Shown here piece by piece: positions 10,506 to 21,662 of a stretch of DNA of 64,000 nucleotides. Below the pieces are notes generated by a model. That model did not search any database and had not been told where the DNA came from. It saw only the letters and a list, made by a program, of their open reading frames with translations. The DNA lies in contig JAQFVV010012394.1 of the NCBI GenBank assembly GCA_028023455.1, positions 25,927,053 through 25,991,052 on the forward strand, given 5' to 3'. Positions within the stretch are counted from its first letter, which is position 1. Each line of letters opens with the position of its first letter. Both the position numbers and the translations under genes were made by a program. Origin of the DNA: Epiperipatus broadwayi. Taxonomy: Eukaryota > Onychophora > Udeonychophora > Euonychophora > Peripatidae.

Positions 10506-11939
10506 TAAAATGAAAATACACACAGAAAAAGTAGTTTTTAAATAATATTTAGCTTTATTACTGCCTAGCATGCTTTCAATATATTTTTACTATATCATAT
10601 TCATGGCATAGTAGACATTCAGTATATTAAATTATTAGGTTAAATCATGGCTTAACTATGTTAATGCTAATAATATAAATCTATTTTTAAACATTTTTTA
10701 TGGCACTGATGGAAAAAGGAGAGCTTTAGTTGCAATTTATTTAAATGATTCTCTGGGAATTTGACTTGTGAATTATAGTAATACTATTTCTGGACATACT
10801 TTGCCCCATGATTAAGTTTTTAAAGTATATGTATATTAATTTGTACACACTATATATTATTTTGAGAATGATTCATGAATGATTTTTTATTGCGATGAAT
10901 TGTTTCAGTGAAGCACTTAAAAAAATGCATTGATTAAGATATATTAAATATCATAAATAACCTCTAATCTTTATTAAGATACAAATTTTTTTTTTTTAGA
11001 TTTTAAAAACTTTTTAAAAAAAATTTGAAACTGGACAAAATTGAAATAAAATACGTAAAATAAAAGCTACTATTGCTCATAATTTTAAAACCGACTGATA
11101 CAAAAATCCTAATAACAGTTTGGGTTTCATTTTTACGAAATACTTTGGATGAGCAAAAAAATGATGGAGAGAAAAATTTTGAATCGAGATTGGTATTGAA
11201 AACATTTTTTTTAAAAGGGGGGAATTTCTAATTTAAATATAATTTTCAGATAAAATATATATTTTTTTAAAATTTAAAAATAAATCATAGATATAATAAA
11301 ATATCTTTACTAACAACAAAATGATATATAACAATAGCTGTAATATAGTCATATAATCATCACAAATAAAAATAACATATAAAAGCTCTTTTCGGCAAAT
11401 TTTAAATTTTTGCCCTTTTCAATATGGCTTAATTACAAAAATAACCTATACTGCATACATAGTGACATCTACCAGCTCTATATAAAATTAACACAAGCCT
11501 ATAACTACACTTAAATATCTTTAACAACACATATTATACAAACCTCCATTCATTTTGCATTATCCAATTATTAGTTAAATTAATTGATGTTTTACAAATG
11601 TTCATACAATTATTTCTGTTATAATTAATGTAATTTTTAAATTTATGGGCAGGAGTGAGGTGTAATTAGTTTTAAATTTTTATATAAAGCAAAAAGCATT
11701 TTATTAATATAAATAATTTACTTGTTGAGAAGATACAATGTGTTCCAGTAAAAGTGGCTGGTTTTTCAAGTTGCCTACAGTGCCATCTATGAACAAGTAC
11801 ATGTGTTACACAGTGATATAGTTTAGTTATTCATGACAGAAAGAATCATTGGACTGCAGTGTATCCATACATATCCCAGATTGTAGACAAATATGAAAAT
11901 AATATAACATCAGAAAAACTTTTCAAAGCCACACCACAC

Positions 11940-12200
11940 TACAAAAGATCCCAACCTTTTTAAAGTCTAAATTTGGAATAATGAGAAATAAAATTGTATC
12001 TATAAAAATACCATGTGAATGTGGAATGATGAAAAGTGATCGAAAGTGTATAAACTGATGATTAGAAAAGAGAAAATAGCTGTGTCTAAAGTAGCAAACC
12101 ATATGAACATATGTTCAATTGGAAAAACACAAAAATATTTGAGAGAAAAAATTATAACAAAGAACATTCGAAAAAGCTGTTCATATGACAATGGCTAATA
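11940..12200 (+). pseudogene. Possible second Penelope endonuclease remnant
   Basis: A plus-strand reading with stops gives SKFGIMRNKIVSIKIPCECG, resembling the 'YKIPCECG' opening of Penelope GIY-YIG domains, and later KIAVSKVANHM, which resembles the 'SAVAEH' block. Frames are interrupted. This is a weak resemblance. Confidence 0.3.
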
Positions 12201-12337
12201 ATTCTATAAGTCAATCTAGTATCATAATTAAAGTCATTCGTTAACTTTGCTCTTAGGCTAAAGTGGAGACATCAGGAGATCCCTCATTGATAAATACATA
12301 AAATGTCTAAGGTCTATTATCTATGAGAGAATAGTAT

Positions 12338-12440
12338 ACTTGCTTAGAATGTCATCTTAAATTCAATATTCAAGACCAGGTTCAATTCCTATGATATTAT
12401 CACTGGTCAGGTCAGCAACATCAGAAAAAGAAAGAATAAT
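12338..12440 (+). mobile_element. tRNA-derived SINE scrap
   Basis: A short stretch with a B-box-like AGGTTCAATTCC (about 12386) preceded by TAGAATGTCATC, as in other SINE heads of this window. The tail is not clear. Confidence 0.35.
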
Positions 12441-12940
12441 TCTATTTGAAATGTATTATAAACCAACATGTATGCTACTATTAACATTTGAATGTGTTAG
12501 GAAAGTTTAAATAAAGTTTGAATTTTTTACTTTCAAAAAGAATTTTATTATTGCTATAAAAATTATTACATTTACTTTTTTGAGTCATTTTGCATATATA
12601 TGTTTATATTGTGAGTAAAAAAAGATAATATGGTTATATACATATGGGGAACAGGCAGAAGGGAATAGTTGGCCAGTGTTTTTTTTTTTTTTTTTAATAA
12701 TACAAATTAATTCCATTAAAAAAGTCTCTGAGTGTTTTATGTAGACCATTTGGAACAATTGATTTCTTGGTATTTTGTTGTTCAAGAAGGTCAGCAGTCT
12801 TAACAAAATGATCTCTATTTCCTATGTGGTTTGAAGAGAAAGGTTCAGTTCCTTCCATGAATAATTATAGGGATGTTGGGATGCTGTGGATTTTGAATAG
12901 TCTCCAAGTATTCTCATAAAGCAACTTTGTTGATATAATT

Positions 12941-15900
12941 TCATCTTTTTTTTTTAATCTTGTTTAAAGTACTGATGAATATTGTCATTGCATTCGGTGG
13001 TGGGATATTGAAGGTGATTTTGCATCTAGTTATCCACAGTGAGTATATAATAAAAGTCGATATTCTTATGTGAATGAAGTTTCGGTCTTTCATGCAATCT
13101 TTAATAGACAGCATCTTATAAAAGTCCATTGAGGTATTTTGGGCTATCATTAGCCGTACAGATGTCAAGCCAGTACAGGATAGAATCATATGCTCAAAGG
13201 TTTCTTCCTCTCTATTACAGACAGGACAGCAAGGATCAATGTTTTTTATAAATCTTCTGTAATGGAGGAAATAGTTTGTTGGAATTGCATTCAAGTTAGC
13301 CTTGATTAAAAAATCCAAGAACTTTGGCTCCATCCATAAGAATTTGAATAGTGTAGTAATTTTTTGATTTGTTACTCCAAGTTTTGGTCTTAATTGTGAA
13401 GGTTGGGGGTTCATTAATGAGTGGGCGGTCCATATGGAGATTTTGGTAAGAAAGCACTCGGAGGAGTTGCCATTGAATTTGTAAAGATGGGAGAGGATTT
13501 GGTCTATCCAAGAGGACTTCTCAGGTGGAGGCGTATCTGTGGGAGTTATTGGTTCTGTTGCAAGGATGCTATCGTATTTTTGTATCAGGTTGACTACCAC
13601 TGTGTGTGCTTTTTGATAGAATATTGCCTGAATGGAATGAAGGGACATTCCATTCTGTTTTCTATGGAATTGCATTTTTGCTGTGCTGATGGATGAAGTA
13701 CGACCCTTCCAAAACAGTCGTGCACATAGTCTGTAAACTTTGGATAGGAATATCTTGGTGATGGTAATGAACGGGAGATAATAGGCAATCTTGGCCATTA
13801 CTTTCATATTTAACAGAGCGACCTTGCCCTGCAGAGATAAATAGACCTTCGAAAGCCCCTGTGTAAGGTGGTCAGCTTGTTCAATGATTGTATTCTGAAT
13901 ACTTTTAGTCATGGCGAGTTGAGATTTATATATAGGGAACCCCAAGAAATTTTGGGGCTCCGCAAGAAATTTGGAATGGATTTTTTTTTCCATTTAATAT
14001 TCGCCATGTAGAGGATTTGCTGTGATTAATGTGTAGTTGAGATGAGCTAGAAAATTTGTCCAGTAAAAGGTAAAGCGGTTGGAGATACTTATGTGATGGA
14101 AGGAATATTATGACATCATCCATATATGCAATGGAGGTGATGGATTTCTTGATTCTTGGTATATGAATTCCAGGGAGGGAGTCTTCTATAGACCTTAAAA
14201 GAGGGTCTATGTAGCATGAAAATAGCAATGCACTAAGCGGAGACCCTTGAGGTATGGAGCGCTTAGGCGTGAATCCATCTGTTAAGGTTCTGTTAAGTGT
14301 GAGGTGAATGAATCTGTTATATAATAGGTTATCTAGTATTTGTATGATCTGGGAAGGAATGTTGTATTTCCCTAGAAGTTCAAGCAGGATGTTGGGATTC
14401 ACTGTGTCAAAGGCCTCAGCTATGTCAATCTGAACTGCAATCGGTTTTGATAGTCTATTAGATCTGACATAGTCGAGGAGTAATTTAACTTCTGTCATGG
14501 CAGTAAGGGTTGATGAACCCTTTTTAGCATATTGATTTTTTGAAATATTATGAATGATTTTGGACTCTATTTTCTCTTTAATGACTCCTTCTATGATTTT
14601 GAATAAGATAGGAGTCATTGATATCGGTCTAATGCTGTTGATGGAAGTGGGTTCCTTGTTTTTCTTCAAGAACGGCACCATTGCAATAGGGTAAAGATTA
14701 GGAATTACCCTTTTTTGTGTTGAGAGGTGTTTTATCATTCCCATTACAATCGGAATCACAATGTTGCTAAGATGTAGAAGCATAAACTTAGGTATGGCAT
14801 GTATACCAGGATGTACATGATCAGGTAGGGCTGCTAAGCGATTCTTTATGTCAGTCTCTGTGATGCCATGTTTACCTATTGGAAAAATGTCATTCCAAGA
14901 GAGATCAACTCTGGGTTCACAATTTTGTAATCTTTCTTTAAAGAAAGATTCAATTTTCTGAAGCATATGAATTCCAGTATGATTGGAACCACTGATGATG
15001 ATTGTTGAGGGCGTGGATTGTTTGGGTTTGTATCCTAATGCCCAACGAAGATATGCTCTAGTCCAACAATGCTGATTAGGTAGGTATATTTTGGATCTTT
15101 TAATTGCTATGTATTCTGCAATGGCCACTTGTTTGGTCTTATATTGATGCTTAAGGTTAAGCAACCTTTCCAATGGCTCATTGTCGATGTTGAATGCATT
15201 GATTTGGTGAGAGATTTGTTCCAGCTCATTAAAAAGCATTGTAGGCCCTTTAGATCTTCTGGTGTGTTGTACTATGAGCGACTGTAGAATTCCCACAAGA
15301 GAGAACCAAGCTTCCTCCGGAGGTCTAGTGAGTATGTCAATTTTTTGAAAAAGAATGTAGGCCTCGGAGAATACCGCCTCAGTTGTGGAGGCACGAGTGA
15401 GGACTCTTATGGTATTGTTGGTGCTTATTGTAGGGAAGTTTTGAAGCTGCAGGTCTGCAACTATTGCATGGTGGTCTGTAAAGGCTGCTGGCTGAAGATA
15501 TGCTTCAATACAGAAGTGAAATTCTGCTGTATAAAATAACAGGTCTATTAGGGTGTGATAAACTTTCGTGTGAAATGAAAAAGCATTAGGAGGGAAATAC
15601 CCTCTACCATCCAGAAATCCTCTGTTGAGGAGATGAAGATATTTTCTGTCATATTCTTCATAGGATAGATTAAAATCTCCTATTAATATAGCAGGTGCAT
15701 TGTTATTGGAAGTCAGCATATTTATAGTGTTGATAATTCTTAGGTGAACTTCTTTATTATTGGGGGCATATACATAAAATGAGTTTATGTTACTTGATCC
15801 ATATGTTAAGTTCAGAGCAATCAAGTTGTTGTCTTCGTAGAGCACTTTAAATTTATTGGGAGGGCACTTCTTGTTAATAAGCACTCCAACTCCTCCGGCA

Positions 15901-16109
15901 GCGGAGCTATTGATGGCTAATTTTAAGTAACCAAGTTTGCTAAGCTCTGTCTGGATATTATGGTTGGAGTGCTGGTGGAATTTGGTTTCTCCTAAGAATA
16001 AAATGTGAGGAGAAATAAAGGAAAAAAAATGCCTAATGGCATATACACGAGTGAGGGTGTTTAGACCTCTCACATTGATCCCTACTACTCTGCACGGCAG
16101 GTTATCCAT
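12941..16109 (-). pseudogene. LINE A ORF2: endonuclease and reverse transcriptase, one frameshift
   Basis: The first frame (16109 to about 13985) gives an APE endonuclease (GINVRGLN near residue 11, GETKF near 41, GDFN near 145, TDHH near 212) and reverse transcriptase (IRPIS near 494, QIDIAEAFD near 561, PQGSPLSALLF near 621, AYMDD near 662). A run of nine T at 13981-13989 marks the frame change. The second frame continues to 12941 with the RT thumb and a C-terminal zinc motif (CCPVCNREEETFEHMILSC). The start chosen is the ATG at 16107-16109, which overlaps the ORF1 stop. The exact clade is not assigned; an L1/Tx1-like relation is possible. The frameshift probably inactivates this copy. Confidence 0.85.
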
Positions 16110-16720
16110 CAACTCTTAGATCGCTAGTAAGTACCACTTGCGGGCTGTTTAAGTTTGGAGAGGCAAGTTCAGAGGATTTAGGTGAGGGAACCATGTGAGC
16201 AGATGCAGGAGGTTGTAGGCTATAGGTAGAAAGGTCTTCTGTATTGGTGTCTGTTGGCTTAGAGTGAGAGTCCTGTGTATTAGAGTGTTTTATTTTCCTT
16301 TTTTTATCTTGCATAGTATTTGAGCTGTTGTAAGAGTGATTTTTTATAGTTTTATTTAAGTCGAAATTGGTTGAATTCATAGCAGTCTGTTCATCTTAAT
16401 CAGAACTGCTTTGTGCAAATTTTGTTGACTTTCTTTTTTTGTTGTATAAGGTTTGTGTTATGTAATCCATATCTGTTTCTATGTCTGGATTAATCTGTAT
16501 GTCATTGGCTTCACCTAACATTGACGGTTCTGATGTGTGATATTTTGTGCTGGTTTTTGCATATGTTTCATGTTGTGGCTTGTGCTGGATGGTGTGGGTA
16601 AGTCAGAGTGTGATTGCTGTACCCGGGGTGGTTCTAAGAAATCTTTTGTTTGTTTGTTTTGGGAATTATAAGTATTTGAGCTTGTGGTAATATTTATTAA
16701 GTGTTTATCAGATGGCAAGT
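16102..16720 (-). pseudogene. LINE A ORF1 C-terminal remnant
   Basis: A low-complexity minus-strand reading rich in Ser, Thr, Asn and Pro, with a basic segment (TLYNKKRKSTKFAQSS). One in-frame TAA lies near 16395, and the reading ends at TAA (16102-16104). Its last eight bases, ATGGATAA, also contain the ORF2 start codon. Nucleic-acid-binding ORF1 proteins usually carry a structured domain that is not visible here, so the 5' part is missing or decayed. Confidence 0.55.
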
Positions 16721-16926
16721 CTAGTTTAAGTTGCTGCCTTGTTTGGTCTCTGTAGCTGTTAAGAAAACCTTTTGAATTAATTTGTGAATTTTTCTAAAGA
16801 CATTTAACAAAAATTCATGTGTTGTAATTTCAAAACTAAAATCTGCATTTAAATAGAAAACTTAATAAGCAAAACATAATAGACAATATACTTTTGGGGG
16901 AAAAAATAGTTATTTATGAATTTTAC

Positions 16927-16981
16927 CTTTGACAGTTAAATGCCCAATATCCCTTAAGTTTTGGAACGACCGACTTAAACA
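16927..16981 (-). CDS. Mctp: Mctp exon: start of the third C2 domain
   Basis: A 55-nt exon coding CLSRSFQNLRDIGHLTVK plus one base (phase 0 to 1). Acceptor TTTTTATAG, donor GTAAAA (weaker than consensus). The segment 'NLRDIGHLTVK' corresponds to the 'xLKDVGxLQVKV' strand that opens C2-3 in MCTP proteins. It joins in frame to the 39-nt exon at 6955-6993. It survives in a 130-250 bp gap between two LINE insertions. Confidence 0.93.
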
Positions 16982-17142
16982 CTATAAAAATAAACAAAGA
17001 AAGTATGTTAGAAATAAAAAGAACTTAAAAATTTATTTAATAAAGTTATATCAAAAGATACTAAACAAACACTAAAATTTACATTTTAGCAAATTGTAAT
17101 AAATAACAAAAATATCACATATATATATATAATGATACAAAA

Positions 17143-17440
17143 AAGTCTTTTTGGCACATGATTTTGTGCCTTTCTCAAATGTAAAGCATCTATTTTAACG
17201 TTAATCAATTACTGCAGATAAAATGCTACTAGTTTTCTATAAAAGAATTAAAATAATAACAATAACAAAATAAAGGCAGAATAAAAAAGCCCGCTATCCT
17301 GATACTTTACAATACTCCATTAGGCAAAGTACACTTACAATCTGTTTACTGCCTACTTCCATTATAGAATACTATCTACAATAAGTGGTTAACTTTAAAA
17401 TAGATGCTTAACAAACCATGTGCCAAAAATGCTTTTTATT
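17143..17440. repeat. Foldback element, imperfect arms of about 80 bp
   Basis: Left arm (17143-17225: CTTTTTGGCACATG ... AAGCATCTATTTTAACG) is inverted at 17375-17440 (AAAATAGATGCTTAACAAAC ... CATGTGCCAAAAATG). The spacer of about 150 bp includes GCCCGCTATCCTG. It is MITE-like, with no ORF, and lies just 3' of LINE B. Confidence 0.55.
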
Positions 17441-17662
17441 TACAATTATTATTATATATTTATATAGCTGTTATATATATTTTTATTATTTATTATAATT
17501 CATTACATTTTACCATTTCATATGCTTACACATGCTGTTAATAAGAATATGTGATGTGACGTGATGTACTGTGACTTCTCCTTAAACGGAGTCAGGAATT
17601 TCTCAGCAGCTATGCCCAGAGAAACCTGTTAGCCACTTTACCTTCCTTTTCCATTGTCCACC

Positions 17663-20600
17663 CTAAGTTTTCCCATAATCTGCTCCATCCCATTTCCACA
17701 ACATAATCTTTGTCAACTCCATGACCTTCATATCTAAATCCCCCTTATTTTTCCCCAAACCCAGCATAAAAACCAATAACTCACTTTCTGTATAATCACT
17801 TTGTTCATATTTAACCTTCCATAACTTCATTATTTGTACCCTTTCTGCTTCCAAACATTTACATTGAAGTAACAGATGCCTAATATTTTCTATGCCTTCT
17901 TTACACAACTTACAGACTAAATCACCCATATTTTTCCATTTACGTGTATATTCCCTTGTTGCTAAAGATCCTGTTCGAGCCTTAAACAATAAACTACTTT
18001 CCTTACTATTATCATAAATTAACTCACAACCAATGTTCCATTTACTTTTATATATATTTAAACTCGTTTTACTCTCCATACTAGTTCTCCATCTCTCCAA
18101 CTCCCTATTCTTTATTAATGCATCTATTCTTCTATCCCACTCCTTCCCACTATAACACTCAACAATCCTCCTAACACAATCATCCCATCTTTTGTACAAG
18201 TATACTGACATAACTTCTTTATCCAAATCTTCTGCATACCGCATTACCTTTCTCACCCATCTTGTTGGCTGCCCTTTACTTGTAACCCAATTAAATACTA
18301 TTTTGGCTATTCTTTTATTATCCATGAACTGCAATCTACCGAACATTTTCAATTTGCTTTTTGCATCCCTCATATAAAAACTTGACCATCCCATTTCTCC
18401 TTGAATTGCCTCTTTTGCTGTCCACACCTCAGCATCTAATGCATGTCTTCCTACTTCCCTTTGTACTTTTTCTAAGCAATCTAATACCCCTTTACTAACA
18501 CATAATGCATCATTGCCGTATGTTAACCCTGCTACTGCCACTCCCTTCCATACAATTCTAGCTACATCATATTTATTATATGAAAACAGTGTTAATTTCT
18601 TTATCAATCCCTTTCTTTTCTTTGCTTCATTTATCAATTTTTTCTCCCATTCATCCAAGCAATTTTTCTTATTACTCAAGATGATTCCCAAATAACTATA
18701 TCTATTCACCACACTTAACTTTATATTCCCCAATAAGAAATCTTTGTCTTCTCTTTCCCCAGTATTCACTATCATTATATTTGATTTTTCTTCACTAAAT
18801 TTAATCCCCATATCTTTACCCACCCTTGCGCATGTCCTCAGCATAACTTCCATATCTTCTCTTCTTTCTGCACACAAAAAGACATCATCCACAAAAAAAA
18901 GTCCGGACAATGTATATACTCTCTTGCCACCTGTTAACGGTATCTCTATCCCTCTTCCTAGTCTTTCTATTGCTCTCTCCATTTCACTCAAATACAACAC
19001 GAACAAAATAGGTGACATAGGGCATCCTTGCCTCAGTCCCACCCCATTTTTAACTTTAACTGATTCTATATCCCCTAATTGGTATGTATAGTAATTATTT
19101 TCATATAATTTCTTAATAACACCCACTAAAGCTTCATCCATTCCCAGATTTGTTAAACTTATCCATAATCTATTTCTATTCACTCTATCATATGCCTTCT
19201 CTATATCTATAAAACTCATATATAACTGTCTACCTGAATTTCTACTCATATCTATAAGTTGTGTAACTACAAATAAACTATCTCCTATACGCCTATCTGA
19301 CCTAAAACCTCCTTGCATTTCCCCCACTACATTATTTTCTTCCATCCATTTTGCAACTCTTCCAGCCACCATATATGAAAAAACTTTATATAAAACTGAT
19401 GTTACTGCTATTGGTCTATAATTATTTAACTTTCTATGATCCTTACCTTTTCCTTTAAATAATAATCTTACTCTTGTATTACTCCAACTACCCGGAAAAA
19501 CTCTCTTCTGTGCCATCTTATTAAAACATGATAGTAACTTTACTTTTGCCCTATGCCCCAAATTCATTACCATCTCTGCTGCCCATCCATCTAATCCTCT
19601 TGCCTTACCACTTCTCAATTTCTTCCCTGCCTCATTCAGTTCATTTTCTGTAAATGCAATATTCCCATTACTATATGCTTTCATATTTTCTATCCCTCTG
19701 TCCTTCACATCTAACATCTTTTCTATATCCATTACATAACTATTCAATATTCTCTCTAATTCTTCTCTAGAGCTACACTCTATTCCCTCCTCATCCAGTA
19801 ATACTATCTCTCTCTCCCCTAAATTTCTCCTTTTAATGTAATTCCAAATTTTTTTACTCCCATCTCTTCCACTTTTATTAATATCATCCAATAATTTACT
19901 ATTTAGTTTCATTCTCTCTCTATAATTATCTATTTTAGCTAACTTCTTCTTTTCTAAGTACTTTTCCCATTTAGCATTAATATCTTTTTCACTTTCTTTG
20001 TTCTTAATAGCACACTTATATTCTCTGCATGCTTTTTTCCTCTCTTTTACACTTTTACTAACTCTCATTTTTCTATTACTTTTATTTTTCTGAATATTCT
20101 CACCTAAAACCCTATTTGCAACTTTTTCTATTTCATCACACCAGTCCTCATACTCATTTCCAATCAACTCTTCCATGGTTTCTTCAACTTGTATTTTATA
20201 CTCTTCTAACTTATTCTTATCATTTACTCTCCATCCACATCTTTCACTATTATTTCTACTTTTATTCCTATTTTCCATCACATTACTAACCATTTCAATT
20301 ACAACAAAATTATGATCACTATTACATACTCTCTCTTCATTATCAAACACCTTAATTTTCCGTACTTTATTCATTCCCTCTTTCTCTACCAATATATAAT
20401 CTATTGTGTGGGATATATTATTCCTAGACCATGTATATTGTCCCTCATAAATATTAGATAAGTTTCCAATGCTCAAATTTACTCTCTGACAAAATTTCTT
20501 CAAAAGCTGTCCATTCTTATTGTCTACATCATCAATTTCTTCAATATGCCCATTCATATCTCCTATAACCATTATTCTTTTCCCCTTTTCTTTAAAACTC

Positions 20601-20965
20601 TGTATATCCTTAACTAGGCACTCACATTCCATTATAGTTTAACTATCTCCAGTAGCTATATAAACTATAGCCTCCATCCATTCTTGTTTTCCCAACCCTA
20701 TTTCAAACCACATATGTTCTTGGCATTTAACAGTATTTAATTATTTTTTTGATATAACACCTATACCACCACCCTTTTTTCCTTTCTCTTTTCTATTTAT
20801 ACCCTGCCATACCAAATCTTCCTAAACAGGTTCTTCTTCTTCTCTTAGATGTGTTTCTACTGCTGCTAATACCTCAAGCTCTTCATTTTCAATTGCTTTG
20901 TTTAATTCCTGCCACTTTTCTGGTCTCCTACCACCTTGCATATTCAAATACCCAATTTTAACAAT
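17663..20965 (-). pseudogene. LINE B ORF2: endonuclease and reverse transcriptase with three stops
   Basis: One continuous frame runs from IVKIGYLNMQGG (about 20965) to the stop at 17663. It is broken only by TAG at 20822-20824, TAA at 20741-20743 and TAA at 20639-20641; the last 989 codons are open. Blocks seen: APE (VAAVETHLRE, IGDMNGH, TIDYILVEK, NSDHNFV), RT (NNYRPIAVTSVLYK, FIDIEKAYDRVN, GLRQGCPMSP, FFVDDVFL) and a C-terminal CKLCKEGIENIRHLLLQC (C-x2-C-x8-H-x4-C). The usual (Y/F)ADD is FVDD, with both catalytic Asp kept. Three stops in the endonuclease make autonomous activity unlikely. Confidence 0.85.
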
Positions 20966-21174
20966 TTTTTCTTTCCTAACTACTCTTTTATTCTTTCTTC
21001 TCCATTATGCTCATAAATAACTTGCTTACCATTTATTTTACAGACCCATTCCCTCTCCACATCTACATTTATATCTAAATCAACTGCCCTTTGTTTAATC
21101 CTTACATCCCATCCATTCTTCTTCTTTTTAATAGCACTACAATTTAAAATCCCACCCCCCTTTACAAGTTTCCG

Positions 21175-21662
21175 GAACTAAATTCTTTATAAATCAGACT
21201 CCCTAAAACTTCACTTCCTTGTTTCCCTAAGTGCAACCCATCTTTACCAAATAACTCCCCAATAAAAAAAAATCCCACACATCCACAAACGTAACACCAT
21301 CTCTCTCACACAATTCTTTCAATCTCTCATTTATAGAACACGCCCTATCTAACATATACCTTTTATCAAATCTTGGTAATAATCCAACTATGACTACCCT
21401 TCCTTTAACCATTCTCAAATTCCTAATCAGTTCTGTGTACTCACCCATTACTCTCTCTGATGACTCTGATAAATTATTAGTCCCTACCATAACATATACA
21501 TCTCTATTCACTTGCTTCTTTACTTTATCTGTAACATCCCTAATTTTAGCTACTCTTACATACCTGTTCCTATTTTCCCTTGCAATTATATCTCCACATT
21601 CTCTTATTAATGAATCCCCTATCAATACTGTCTCACAGTCTACTTTCCCTGCTTCATTCACA
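21175..21662 (-). pseudogene. LINE B ORF1: GDSL/SGNH esterase remnant, frameshifted
   Basis: Residues VNEAGKVDCETVLIGDSLIR place the block I Ser (GDSL). VMVGTNNLSESS has the block III G-x-N. VTFVDVWDFF precedes the block V region. The last block (GKDGLHLGKQGSEVLG) lies in a different frame; the frame changes at a nine-A run (plus strand 21264-21272). All of the Ser, Asn, Asp and His positions are thus recognisable across the shift. Residues before VNEAG come from the adjoining MITE, not the LINE. Such esterase domains occur in ORF1 of some LINEs, where their exact role is unclear. Confidence 0.8.

Larger units (their letters stand above)
9100..10510 (-). repeat. Head-to-tail array of hammerhead-ribozyme repeats
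   Basis: Three minus-strand units are anchored by AGATAAATGA at 9201, 9644 and 10129, so the periods are about 443 and 485 bp. Each unit holds, on the minus strand, a GTTTAAG / ATATAAGCTGAGCACTG region, a hammerhead or its remnant, CATGTGTGTGATCATGTGTA-like sequence and a GATTTGAACTTAGGATTT-like tRNA B-box complement. At 10235-10510 a fourth partial unit lies on the plus strand (TGGATGGTTGAATTATTGGA ... GGGAGATTATGATCTGG), giving an inverted junction. No protein is encoded. Layout and ribozymes together suggest a retrozyme or ribozyme-bearing satellite. Confidence 0.75.
12677..16790 (-). mobile_element. LINE A: APE-type non-LTR retrotransposon, 5'-truncated
   Basis: The minus-strand order is an ORF1 remnant (to 16102), ORF2 (16109 to 12941), about 245 bp of 3' UTR, then an A-tail seen as a T17-18 run at 12678-12695. 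The right boundary is approximate: it must stop before the Mctp exon at 16927. No target-site duplication was identified. Damage is slight: one frameshift in ORF2 and a stop in ORF1. Confidence 0.8.
6994..16926 (-). other. Mctp: Mctp intron, 9.9 kb
   Basis: Contains the tandem hammerhead-ribozyme repeats (9100-10510), a possible Penelope remnant (11940-12200), a SINE scrap (12338-12440) and a 4 kb LINE (12677-16790). A GC-richer patch at 7530-7960 carries no recognisable ORF. Only AT-rich sequence is visible in 7000-7520, 7970-9090 and 10570-11730, except a piece of a dispersed repeat near 8235-8340. Confidence 0.6.
17520..21662 (-). mobile_element. LINE B: non-LTR retrotransposon with esterase ORF1
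   Basis: The minus-strand order is an ORF1 GDSL/SGNH esterase remnant (21662-21175), ORF2 endonuclease start (about 20965), RT, a C-terminal zinc motif, stop at 17663 and an AT-rich 3' end near 17450-17520. GDSL-type esterases in ORF1 are known from CR1/L2-related LINEs. The 5' end is cut exactly at a MITE arm (21660). The left boundary is approximate. Confidence 0.75.
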
